Origin: an uncultured Desulfobacter sp.
Lineage (GTDB): Bacteria > Desulfobacterota > Desulfobacteria > Desulfobacterales > Desulfobacteraceae
Length of the DNA stretch: 64,000 bases
Assembly (NCBI RefSeq): GCF_963664415.1
Contig: NZ_OY761440.1
Coordinates: 992,001-1,056,000, forward strand
Direction: 5' to 3'
Part shown: in pieces, positions 43,095 through 51,222 of the stretch
Layout: each line of letters opens with the position of its first letter
Position numbering within the stretch: the first letter of the stretch is position 1
Notes under the pieces: model-generated
The model's input: the letters and a program-made list of their open reading frames with translations, nothing else
The model's database searches: none
What the model was told of the DNA's origin: nothing
Made by a program: the position numbers and the translations under genes

Positions 43095-45152
43095 ATGCTA
43101 TCCAATACGTCAAACATCAATGCGTTACTGACAGGAAGTTCTTCAGACGCCCTCATGGGTGCAACCAGCAGCAGCACGGCGGTCAAAGACAGTGACGTTG
43201 GTGTATCTGAATTCCAGGGGCAGCTGGACAAAACCATGCAGCAGGCCTCGGACATGAAAAGCACAAGTGAAAGCAACGCTGTTGTCGAAAAAACTACGAG
43301 TGAAGGAGACACGGTTGCTAAGGACACGGATGCCTGCCTTTCAGAGACGCGCAGCGGGCAGACCGAGGATGCCGTGATCGATATATTGCAAAAACCAAAT
43401 CTGTCCATGGGTGAACAGGACACTGAAATGTCCGCGGTGGAAGAAGCTTGTTTTGTTGTCCGAAAGATGAAACAGAAGGTTTCAGATATTGAAGACGCTC
43501 TGGAAAATGGCGGAGGCACTGAATTTCTCACCCAACTAAAGAATCTGCTTTTATCACTTTCCAATGGAGACCTGGACAATCTATCTTTGGATGAGGGCGG
43601 ACTCGAAGCCCTCGGAGATCTGCTTGTTCAAGCAGGTTTTGACCAGGCTTCCGTTGAAGAATTAATGTCTGATTTGACCCTTACACTTGAAGAGGACACC
43701 GACCTGATATCAGTCTCCGATTTCATGGACGCGTTGTTTAAACTCCCCCTTGCCGAAGAAGAGGACATCACCCAGGCAGAGACGATCATGCCCACCTCTG
43801 ATCTTCCCTATATCAAATCTCTTTTGTCAATGATGGGTGTGGATGAGCAGGAAATCACCTCAATTATGGATAACGTCTCCGAAGGATCCAGGGGATTTGA
43901 TTTTGACGAATTTATCGAACAATTAGAGCAGCTTGTGGAAACGGCCAAAGAATCCGGCTCGACCTATCAGACAGATGCTGAAGACGATTCATATACGACC
44001 CTTTTGAAACAGCTTGATCTGGATTCTTTTATTGAAGAATCTGACGCGCCGTTGACCCTGGACACATTAATTAATGCCTTTGCCCAAAAGCTTGACCTGA
44101 TAGAAGATAATATATCGAGCCAAACTGAACAATCCGTATCAGACAGATTTACGCCCCTATCAGACATATTTACAACCGATTCGTTTGATGCACTTGCAAC
44201 CCAGTCCGGCCGACACGGATTACTGAATCAGCTTTTTTCCGGGCTGACGATTCAGAGCGACAGTGAAGAGACTATCGATTCCGCCATAACGATCAGCGCA
44301 AATTCGAACGCCATGGTCAAAGAAATCGAGGGCCGGTTCCAGGTGCAGTTCATGGATCAGGTAAAAGGAAGCGACGTGAAGACACAAACCACTGCCGAGG
44401 CCCAGGCACTCGGGGATACGGTCTCCAATGATATCCAAACAGCGGCAGCCGATTCTGATAGATCATTGAAAATAGCCAACGGTGTTTCAAACACAACAGA
44501 AACAACCAAGGAATCGACATCACAGATGACCATCAAAGCAACAGCCTCGTCCGATGCCGCAACGCTGGAAAAAATGGCGTCCACTACCAACGCTTTGTCA
44601 GGAGAGACAACGTCTAAAAATTCAGAAACCCAGCCCCTTCTTTTTGGCGTGGAAAAATCCACCACCACCTCGACGGTGGGAACTTCCGCCACACAGCGCA
44701 CCCAGCAGGCCACATCCACACTGCCGGACTTTGTCACCCGGCAGGTGGGAAAAAGCATTGTCCGGTCGATCAATACGGGTAACGACACTATCCGGATGCA
44801 ACTAAAACCCCCAGAGTTAGGCCGGGTGTATATGAATATCGACCATAATGGCAGTTCCATGAAGGTCAGCGTAATCACCGAGCACCAGTCAGCAAAAGAT
44901 ATTCTCACAGCCAATGTCAATGAAATCAAAACCATGCTCTCTTCCTCGGGGATCAATCTTGAGAGCTTCGAAGTTGATATGAGCAGCGATTTCCAGCAGT
45001 CCATGGCGGATGCAAGGACCCGAAATCAGTCAAACGGAAAACGACAAGCAAAACGTGGGACCGATGACGATACCCAGGAAAGCGCAGCAGATCTTTTAAC
45101 GATTCAGACCGCTACTGTAAATGACAGTGGGTCCCTGCACTTTGTTGCATAA
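43095..45152 (+). CDS. fliK: flagellar hook-length control protein FliK
   Basis: A protein of 685 residues, low in complexity and rich in S, T, D and Q over most of its length. The conserved Flg_hook C-terminal domain is at about 555-640 (NDTIRMQLKPPELGRVYMNI, DILTANVNEIKTMLSSSGIN, LESFEVD). FliK is exported as a ruler and switches FlhB specificity when the hook reaches full length. The first 500 residues form the secreted measuring part. It is read from a sigma-54 promoter and followed by a perfect hairpin. Confidence 0.9.
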   Translation: MLSNTSNINALLTGSSSDALMGATSSSTAVKDSDVGVSEFQGQLDKTMQQASDMKSTSESNAVVEKTTSEGDTVAKDTDACLSETRSGQTEDAVIDILQKPNLSMGEQDTEMSAVEEACFVVRKMKQKVSDIEDALENGGGTEFLTQLKNLLLSLSNGDLDNLSLDEGGLEALGDLLVQAGFDQASVEELMSDLTLTLEEDTDLISVSDFMDALFKLPLAEEEDITQAETIMPTSDLPYIKSLLSMMGVDEQEITSIMDNVSEGSRGFDFDEFIEQLEQLVETAKESGSTYQTDAEDDSYTTLLKQLDLDSFIEESDAPLTLDTLINAFAQKLDLIEDNISSQTEQSVSDRFTPLSDIFTTDSFDALATQSGRHGLLNQLFSGLTIQSDSEETIDSAITISANSNAMVKEIEGRFQVQFMDQVKGSDVKTQTTAEAQALGDTVSNDIQTAAADSDRSLKIANGVSNTTETTKESTSQMTIKATASSDAATLEKMASTTNALSGETTSKNSETQPLLFGVEKSTTTSTVGTSATQRTQQATSTLPDFVTRQVGKSIVRSINTGNDTIRMQLKPPELGRVYMNIDHNGSSMKVSVITEHQSAKDILTANVNEIKTMLSSSGINLESFEVDMSSDFQQSMADARTRNQSNGKRQAKRGTDDDTQESAADLLTIQTATVNDSGSLHFVA

Positions 45153-45173
45153 ATCCCCCCTCCCGCTTTTTGC

Positions 45174-45205
45174 CATGGATCTGTCAATGTTTTGACAGAT
45201 CCATG
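45174..45205 (+). terminator. perfect hairpin after fliK
   Basis: CATGGATCTGTCAA pairs perfectly with TTGACAGATCCATG around a four-base loop, 20 bases after the fliK stop. There is no T run, so it may protect the mRNA end or end transcription with Rho. The rest of 45206-45578 has only the next promoter. Confidence 0.65.
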
Positions 45206-45377
45206 TCAGAAGTGACGATTTTCACCGGATTATTGTGCGCAGGCGCGATATCCGATTTCTTATTCCCGACGATGGGGTTATCTATCAATAAATAATTTTG
45301 CAAAAAATGCTTCTTTCATATAACCTTTGCCAATAAACTTTTGTTTCCACACGATCCAGATAAAAACCAATGCGGGC

Positions 45378-45393
45378 TGGCATAAGATTTGCT
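45378..45393 (+). promoter_or_regulatory. sigma-54 promoter for the fliL operon
   Basis: TGGCATAAGATTTGCT is a full match to TGGCAYRNNNNTTGCW. It lies about 185 bases upstream of fliL and would drive fliL through the export-gate genes. Confidence 0.85.
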
Positions 45394-45578
45394 GATGTTT
45401 TCTTATAACAGCCATGACTGATCCAGTCTATCAACAGACAGGCTCAGTCCATACTTAAAACTGAGAAATCTGTATAGGTTACACAGACTTTTCCATAAAC
45501 CTGATTTATCAAAAATACTCGCAATTGCCGCCTGCAAGGGCCGCCTGGATGAACGACCAGATTATTTTGGGAGGAATT

Positions 45579-46187
45579 GTGGCTGACGATCTGCTGGAAA
45601 AACTTGAAGACGATGAACTGATTGAATCTATGAACGATGAAGACGGGGATTCAGAGGAAAAACCTGTCAAAACTGGATTTATCGGCAAACTGCTGTCAGG
45701 AAAAAAAAAGCTGATCATTATTCTACTTTTGGCGTTATTTTTATTGATCGGGATTGGAGCAGGCGCATTCCTTCTCCTGTCCGGCGGCAAGGAAGAAGAG
45801 ACTCAGGAACAAGCGACAGAAGAAGATGTCGTGACGGAAGAAAGCATTCAGGCGGCCTTGGAAGACCAGAACAAAGCAATATTTGAAGATATTGTACAGC
45901 TCGAACCCTTTGAACAGATTTTTTTAAAACAAGATTCAACAATGCATTACATATCTCTGGGTATTGCCCTTGAAATGATCGAGCCGGAATTTCGAAGACA
46001 GGTGTATACCATGGAGCCCAGGATCAGAAAAATAATTGAAACCCAGATGCGACAAATGAGATGGATGGAACTGCGAACACCCCAGGGCAAAATTAAACTG
46101 AAAGTCGCACTGCTTAACCGAATAAATCAAATTTTCCCCAAAGTTGCGATAAGGCATATTTATTTTACTAAATTCATAATGCAGTGA
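45579..46187 (+). CDS. fliL: flagellar basal body-associated protein FliL
   Basis: A protein of 202 residues if started at GTG 45579, which has GGGAGG just upstream; ATG 45549 is an alternative. An acidic cytoplasmic N-terminus leads to one membrane helix (about 48-68, LIIILLLALFLLIGIGAGAF) and a periplasmic FliL domain (about 105-202, ending in IRHIYFTKFIMQ). It binds stator units around the motor. It is the first gene of a long run of overlapping flagellar genes. Confidence 0.88.
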   Translation: MADDLLEKLEDDELIESMNDEDGDSEEKPVKTGFIGKLLSGKKKLIIILLLALFLLIGIGAGAFLLLSGGKEEETQEQATEEDVVTEESIQAALEDQNKAIFEDIVQLEPFEQIFLKQDSTMHYISLGIALEMIEPEFRRQVYTMEPRIRKIIETQMRQMRWMELRTPQGKIKLKVALLNRINQIFPKVAIRHIYFTKFIMQ

Positions 46188-46194
46188 TGGTGCC

Positions 46195-47202
46195 ATGAGT
46201 GAAATACTATCCCAGGACGAAGTTGACAGTCTATTAGACGGACTGGATTCCGGAGAAGTAGAAACCGAAACCGATATTCCGGATATTGTTGAGGAGCCCG
46301 TTGAAGGGGTCGTTGCCTATGATTTTACCAGCCAGGACAAGGTGGTCAGGGCAAGGATGCCCACGTTTGACGTGATCAACGAACGCCTGTCCAGGGAAGT
46401 TCGGGCCACATTGTCTTCACTGCTTCAGACCAATGTGGATGTGTCTGCCAACCCATTTGACACCCTGAAATTCTCTGAATTTGTCCGCAGCCTTCCGGTA
46501 CCCACAAGTCTTCACGTATTCAGGATGGAGCCGTTAAGGGGACATGGCCTCGTGGTGTTTGAAAGCCAGCTGGTCTATAACCTAATTGACACTTTTTTTG
46601 GCGGGGAAGCCTTGGGAAAAGCAAGGGTGGAGGGCCGTGAATTTACCCGCATTGAAGAGGTGATGATTAAAAAGGCCGTGGTGGCTGTTCTGAAAAATAT
46701 TGAAGCATCCTGGGCCCCCATAGAGCCGGTAAAAGCATCCCTGATCCGGTCGGAAATGAATCCCCAGTTCACGGCGATCGTACTGCCCACAGACCTTGTC
46801 ATTGTCACCCGGTTTGAAATCGAACTGGAGCAGGCAGCAGGCAATCTTGTGGTCTGCTATCCCTATTCCATGATCGAACCCATGCGAAATAAGCTGTCAT
46901 CCGGGGTCCAGGCCGAAATTGAAGAGATCGATTATAACTGGCGGCGGATGATTGAAGAGGTCATTCTTAACTCCCAGGTCGATTTAAGAATTCTTCTGGG
47001 CAAGACTGAGATCACCGGTGAACGGTTGTTATATATGCAGCCCGGGGATGTCATCCAACTGGATAACGACGCATCGGATCCCTTGTCCTGTTTTGTGGGA
47101 GGGCTTGTAAAACTAAAAGGTTTCATTGGGGTCCAGCGGGGATTTCAGGCATTTAAAATCAACGAAAAAATTGTAACCGACTGTGAGGGCAAACATGGTT
47201 GA
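46195..47202 (+). CDS. fliM: flagellar motor switch protein FliM
   Basis: A protein of 335 residues. The N-terminal CheY-P binding motif is EILSQDEVDSLLDG (residues 3-16); the CheC-like middle domain contains DTFFGGEALGKARVEGREFT; the SpoA/FliN-like C-terminal domain covers about 255-325 (LLGKTEITGERLLYMQPGDV). It forms the C-ring with FliG and FliN and sets rotation direction. It overlaps fliN by 8 bases. Confidence 0.97.
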   Translation: MSEILSQDEVDSLLDGLDSGEVETETDIPDIVEEPVEGVVAYDFTSQDKVVRARMPTFDVINERLSREVRATLSSLLQTNVDVSANPFDTLKFSEFVRSLPVPTSLHVFRMEPLRGHGLVVFESQLVYNLIDTFFGGEALGKARVEGREFTRIEEVMIKKAVVAVLKNIEASWAPIEPVKASLIRSEMNPQFTAIVLPTDLVIVTRFEIELEQAAGNLVVCYPYSMIEPMRNKLSSGVQAEIEEIDYNWRRMIEEVILNSQVDLRILLGKTEITGERLLYMQPGDVIQLDNDASDPLSCFVGGLVKLKGFIGVQRGFQAFKINEKIVTDCEGKHG

Positions 47203-47539
47203 TGAAAACAGCACCACAGATGAAGAAATTCTGGATGAAGAATCCGAACAAAGCGAGGAGCGTGGCGCAAGGGAACTGGATTTTATCCTGGATATCCCTT
47301 TAGAGCTTTCCGTGGAACTGGGCAAAACCAAGATGCTGGTCAACGATCTTCTGCAACTGGCCCAGGGGTCCATTATTGAATTAAACAAACTGGCCGGTGA
47401 ACCCCTGGAGGTTTATATCAACCGTAAGCTCATTGCCCGAGGAGAAGTTGTGGTGGTCAATGAAAAATTTGGCGTTCGTCTCACCGACGTCATCACGCCC
47501 ATTGACCGCGTTAAATCCCTGGCCGCGGAAGATCAATGA
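47195..47539 (+). CDS. fliN: flagellar motor switch protein FliN
   Basis: A protein of 114 residues from ATG 47195, with GAGGG upstream. The N-terminus is acidic. The SpoA domain (about 33-108) carries LDIPLELSVELGKTKMLVND, QGSIIELNKLAGEPLEVYIN and the end GVRLTDVITPIDRVKSL. It builds the lower C-ring with FliM and helps dock the export ATPase complex. It overlaps fliM and fliO. Confidence 0.97.
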   Translation: MVDENSTTDEEILDEESEQSEERGARELDFILDIPLELSVELGKTKMLVNDLLQLAQGSIIELNKLAGEPLEVYINRKLIARGEVVVVNEKFGVRLTDVITPIDRVKSLAAEDQ

Positions 47540-47952
47540 GTCCCCATACGAATATGTGGGTGGAGTTTGGCAAAAGCTTCGGTATGCTGTTTGCCGTTCT
47601 GGCTTTTTTTCTGATCGCCCTTTATCTCGTTCGCAGATTCTCGGGCCGCTTCGGAAACAAAGGTTCCATGGCACTGATAAAGATATTATCCGTTCATCAT
47701 TTATCCCCCAAAGAAAAACTCGTGCTGGTCGCTGTCCAGGAGGAATCGATTCTCATCGGGATTTCACCGGCCGGGATTTCGTCTTTAGCCCGCTTTGACA
47801 AGCTGCCGGAGCCATTGCCTGCATCTGAACCCGTTGAAACAGCCAAAGGATTTCAGAATCTGCTCAAAAAAAGCCTGATGAAAGGCAACGATGGGCAAAA
47901 GATGCCCGTGGGAAGTAATTCTTCTGATTCCGGTAAAGGAGAACGATCATGA
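47536..47952 (+). CDS. fliO: flagellar biosynthesis protein FliO
   Basis: A protein of 138 residues. One membrane helix (about 14-34, GMLFAVLAFFLIALYLVRRF) is followed by the FliO domain (MALIKILSVHHLSPKEKLVLV, SILIGISPAGISSLARFD, about 43-88) and a loose tail. It helps assemble the FliP ring of the export gate. Its ATG overlaps the fliN stop, and its stop overlaps the fliP start. Confidence 0.92.
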   Translation: MSPHTNMWVEFGKSFGMLFAVLAFFLIALYLVRRFSGRFGNKGSMALIKILSVHHLSPKEKLVLVAVQEESILIGISPAGISSLARFDKLPEPLPASEPVETAKGFQNLLKKSLMKGNDGQKMPVGSNSSDSGKGERS

Positions 47953-48725
47953 TCAAATACCTCTGGCAAGCTTGCTGTATAGGATTAATCATGGCCACAG
48001 CGATGATCGTCCTAACCTTTGCTGATACGGCAGAGGCTGTCACATTCCCGATCCCCTCCCTGGAACTGAATATCACCACGGCCCAGGAACCTGAAGAAGT
48101 AGCGGTGGTCCTTGAAATTATAGCGCTTTTGACCATCATCACCCTGGCTCCTGCGATTTTAATCCTCATGACGCCTTTTACACGTATCACCATGGTGTTT
48201 CATTTCCTGCGCCAGGCGATCGGAACCCAGTCGAGTCCACCCAATCAGGTGATTGTAGGCTTATCACTGTTCATGACTTTTTTTATTATCAAACCTGTAG
48301 CCTTAGAGGTGTATGATAAAGCCCTGAACCCATATCTTGAACGTGAAATCTCCTATGAAACGGCCTTTGTTGAAGCCCAGAAGCCAATACGCAAATTTAT
48401 GCTGCTCAACACCAGGGAAGCCGACATTGCCCTGTTTGTAAAAGAGGCTGACATGAAAAAGCCTGACACCCGGGATGATGTATCGCTTTTAACCTTGATT
48501 CCGGCTTATGTGATTTCCGAACTTAAAACAGCCTTTATCATAGGCTTTATTCTGTACGTCCCCTTTCTTGTGATTGATATGGTCGTGGCATCGGTGCTGC
48601 TGGCCATGGGGATGATGATGCTGCCCCCGGTTATGATTTCTCTGCCTTTCAAACTAATGCTCTTTGTCCTTGTGGACGGCTGGCATTTGATTGCAGGTTC
48701 TATGATTAAAAGTTTTGGAGTGTAA
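47949..48725 (+). CDS. fliP: flagellar export gate protein FliP
   Basis: A protein of 258 residues with an N-terminal signal (about 1-28). The signature MTPFTRITMVFHFLRQAIGT lies at about 77-96, and the second signature AFIIGFILYVPFLVIDMVVA at about 196-215. Five FliP subunits form the core of the type III export gate with FliQ and FliR. Confidence 0.97.
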   Translation: MIKYLWQACCIGLIMATAMIVLTFADTAEAVTFPIPSLELNITTAQEPEEVAVVLEIIALLTIITLAPAILILMTPFTRITMVFHFLRQAIGTQSSPPNQVIVGLSLFMTFFIIKPVALEVYDKALNPYLEREISYETAFVEAQKPIRKFMLLNTREADIALFVKEADMKKPDTRDDVSLLTLIPAYVISELKTAFIIGFILYVPFLVIDMVVASVLLAMGMMMLPPVMISLPFKLMLFVLVDGWHLIAGSMIKSFGV

Positions 48726-48726
48726 C

Positions 48727-48996
48727 ATGACACCAGAATTTATACTCGCATTTGCCAAACAAGCCATCACCCTGACCATCCTTTTGGCCATGCCCATGCT
48801 GGGGTTAGGACTAATTGCAGGCCTGGCCATCAGTGTGTTCCAGGCGGTAACCCAAATCCAGGAGATGACACTTACATTTGTGCCCAAGATCCTTGCCGTT
48901 TTTATCGGACTTTTATTTGCCGCCCCGTGGATGATGGAAAAGCTGATGGCATTTACGACTAATGTTATTACCAATATTCCCATGTATATCCGGTGA
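48727..48996 (+). CDS. fliQ: flagellar export gate protein FliQ
   Basis: A protein of 89 residues from ATG 48727, one base after the fliP stop, with GGAG upstream. It has two membrane helices (about 13-40 and 50-77) and the motifs GLGLIAGLAISVFQAVTQI and EMTLTFVPKILAVFIGLL. It is part of the FliPQR export gate. Confidence 0.96.
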   Translation: MTPEFILAFAKQAITLTILLAMPMLGLGLIAGLAISVFQAVTQIQEMTLTFVPKILAVFIGLLFAAPWMMEKLMAFTTNVITNIPMYIR

Positions 48997-49001
48997 ATTA
49001 A

Positions 49002-49125
49002 TGTTTGAACGAAAAGTCACCCACCTGCGGCGTTGCTGCACAAAGCTGCAATCCTCACGTACTATAGTACGCTCCGGTTTCAGCTTTGTTTGCGCCTTGC
49101 ATCTGGGCAACTTTTCGTCCAAACA
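49002..49125. repeat. 124-base palindromic repeat element, copy 2, between fliQ and fliR
   Basis: The ends are TGTTTGAACGAAAAGT and ACTTTTCGTCCAAACA; the body is an imperfect palindrome with CACCTGCGGCGTTGC and GCGCCTTGCATCTGGGCAAC. It matches the element at 34854. It breaks an otherwise tightly overlapping operon and would form a long hairpin in the fliP-fliR mRNA. Confidence 0.8.
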
Positions 49126-49163
49126 CGGGAATTCGTTAAGGCACGAATTAGGAAAAAGCGGCT

Positions 49164-49952
49164 GTGGAACTGCTTGATCTCATAGATCCCGTTCGCTTCA
49201 GAATCTTTATGCTGGTTCTGGCTCGGGTATCCGTGTTTTTATTTTTGTTTCCTATTTTTGGATCCAATATAATTCTCAACCGGCTTAAAATGGCGCTGGC
49301 CCTGGTTTTGACCCTGTTGTTCTATACGGTGGTGCCTGTGGATCCGGCCCGTTTTCCAGAGGATGTCCCCACCTTTGGCCTGATGCTTGGTGCAGAGATC
49401 CTTGTGGGCCTTACCCTGGGACTTTGCCTGCGGATTTTTTTTGCAGGCATCCAAATGGCCGGCCAGGTCATCGGTTTTCAGATCGGATTTGCTATGATTA
49501 ATGTCATGGACCCCCAAAGCGGTGAGAATGTCTCCATCATGGACCAGATCGGCTACTGGATCTGCCTGGTCATTTTTCTTATACTCAACGGCCATCATAT
49601 AATCATTATGTCCATGATTGACAGCTTTGACCTGGTGCCGGTGGGTGGATTTGTGATGCATTCCGCACTCATGCCCCGGCTTCTGGATGTAGGGGCCGGA
49701 TTGTTTGTGACGGCCATTAAAGTTGGTGCTCCGGTCATTGCCGCACTGACCTTTGTCAATACCGGTTTTGGATTAATTGCAAAATTTTCGCCCCAGACCA
49801 ATGTGATGATTGTGGCGTTCCCGGTGAAAATCGCCGTGGGTCTGATTTTTTTTTCCATGACCCTGCCCATCATCGCCATCGTTACCCGGGATTACCTGGA
49901 ACCGTGCAGAAAATTACTTCTGGCATTATTATTTTATATGGGCGGAGGATAA
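49164..49952 (+). CDS. fliR: flagellar export gate protein FliR
   Basis: A protein of 262 residues starting at GTG 49164. Multiple membrane helices and the FliR signatures VSVFLFLFPIFGSNIILNRL and GQVIGFQIGFAMINVMDPQS (about 93-112) are clear. It completes the FliPQR gate. The gap to fliQ (167 bases, unlike the overlaps elsewhere) is due to the palindromic repeat. flhB follows after three bases. Confidence 0.95.
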   Translation: MELLDLIDPVRFRIFMLVLARVSVFLFLFPIFGSNIILNRLKMALALVLTLLFYTVVPVDPARFPEDVPTFGLMLGAEILVGLTLGLCLRIFFAGIQMAGQVIGFQIGFAMINVMDPQSGENVSIMDQIGYWICLVIFLILNGHHIIIMSMIDSFDLVPVGGFVMHSALMPRLLDVGAGLFVTAIKVGAPVIAALTFVNTGFGLIAKFSPQTNVMIVAFPVKIAVGLIFFSMTLPIIAIVTRDYLEPCRKLLLALLFYMGGG

Positions 49953-49955
49953 AAT

Positions 49956-51023
49956 ATGGCCGAAGATCCAGAAGGCGGCGGCGAGAAGACCGAAGACGCA
50001 TCGGGGCGAAAACTCAAAAAGGCACGGGAGGAAGGCCAGGTTGCCAAGAGCATGGAAATCCCCTCGGTGTTTGTGGTGCTGGCCGGTGTTACGGCGCTGT
50101 ATGTCACGGCATCTTTTTTCTACCAGAACTGCGTGGAAGTCTTTCGGTACAACTTTATGTTTGACCGGGTGCCGGAACTGAACCCGGCAGATCTGACGGT
50201 CATGCTGATATATCACGCCAAAAAAATATTTTTGATGTGCCTGCCTGTATTTGCAGCCGTAGTTGTTGTGGCCGTGATTTCCAACCTGGCGCAGGTTGGA
50301 TTTCAGATATCCTGGAAAGCCTTGGAACCCAAATTAACTAAACTGAATCCCATTAACGGGTTTAAACAAAAGTTTTCTTCATCGTCCGCCGTCGAATTTC
50401 TTAAATCACTGGTCAAGCTTGGGGTAATCTCAGTGGTCTGTTATCTGGCCACACGGGGTGATTTTTCCAAGTTACTTACCCTGTATGATAACTCCATAGC
50501 CCAAATTCTGCTTTTTCTTTTTATTAAATCGTTTTGGATTTTTATAAAAGTCTGCCTTGTCATGATCTTGGTTGCCATACTGGATTATGCGTTCCAGAAA
50601 TGGAAATTTTTAGAAGACCAGAAGATGACCAAAAAAGAAGTCAAAGATGAACGTAAGCAAACAGAAGGGGATCCGGCTGTTAAATCCAGGATTCGCCAGC
50701 TCCAGATGGCCGCAGCCAGAAAACGTATGATGGCGGCCGTACCCCAGGCGGATGTGGTGGTGACCAACCCGACGCACCTTGCCGTGGCATTGCAGTATGA
50801 CAAACAAAAAATGGATGCCCCGAGCGTTGTGGCCAAAGGCGCAGGTGCCGTGGCCGAAAATATCAAAAAAATTGCCCGGGAAAATGATGTCCCGGTCGTA
50901 GAAGATAAGCCGTTGGCCCGAAATTTGTATAGAGTAGTAGATATCGGTGACCAAGTTCCATTTGAATACTATCAGGCTGTGGCGGAACTGCTTGCCTATG
51001 TTTATGGGCTTAAGAACGGTTAA
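49956..51023 (+). CDS. flhB: flagellar export switch protein FlhB
   Basis: A protein of 355 residues. The N-terminus reads AEDPEGGGEKTEDASGRKLK, four membrane helices follow (about 35-210), and the cytoplasmic domain contains the self-cleavage site NPTH in ADVVVTNPTHLAVALQYD (about 265-282). FlhB cleaves itself there and changes export specificity on a FliK signal. GGAGG precedes its start. Confidence 0.97.
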   Translation: MAEDPEGGGEKTEDASGRKLKKAREEGQVAKSMEIPSVFVVLAGVTALYVTASFFYQNCVEVFRYNFMFDRVPELNPADLTVMLIYHAKKIFLMCLPVFAAVVVVAVISNLAQVGFQISWKALEPKLTKLNPINGFKQKFSSSSAVEFLKSLVKLGVISVVCYLATRGDFSKLLTLYDNSIAQILLFLFIKSFWIFIKVCLVMILVAILDYAFQKWKFLEDQKMTKKEVKDERKQTEGDPAVKSRIRQLQMAAARKRMMAAVPQADVVVTNPTHLAVALQYDKQKMDAPSVVAKGAGAVAENIKKIARENDVPVVEDKPLARNLYRVVDIGDQVPFEYYQAVAELLAYVYGLKNG

Positions 51024-51222
51024 GTAAACTTAAAGTCATTTTTTTGGCGCTTGGTGTCAAGCAACCATCAGATAGGAGACCTGGTGATCACATTTATAAT
51101 TTTGCCGACTATTTTAACTTCGATAGCGGGATCGCTATCGCAATCGAAATATCCATTGTTTTCAATTCCGATCCCGATGACCTTTTCATTATAAATGCGG
51201 TTACCCTGAACAAGGAGGATAA

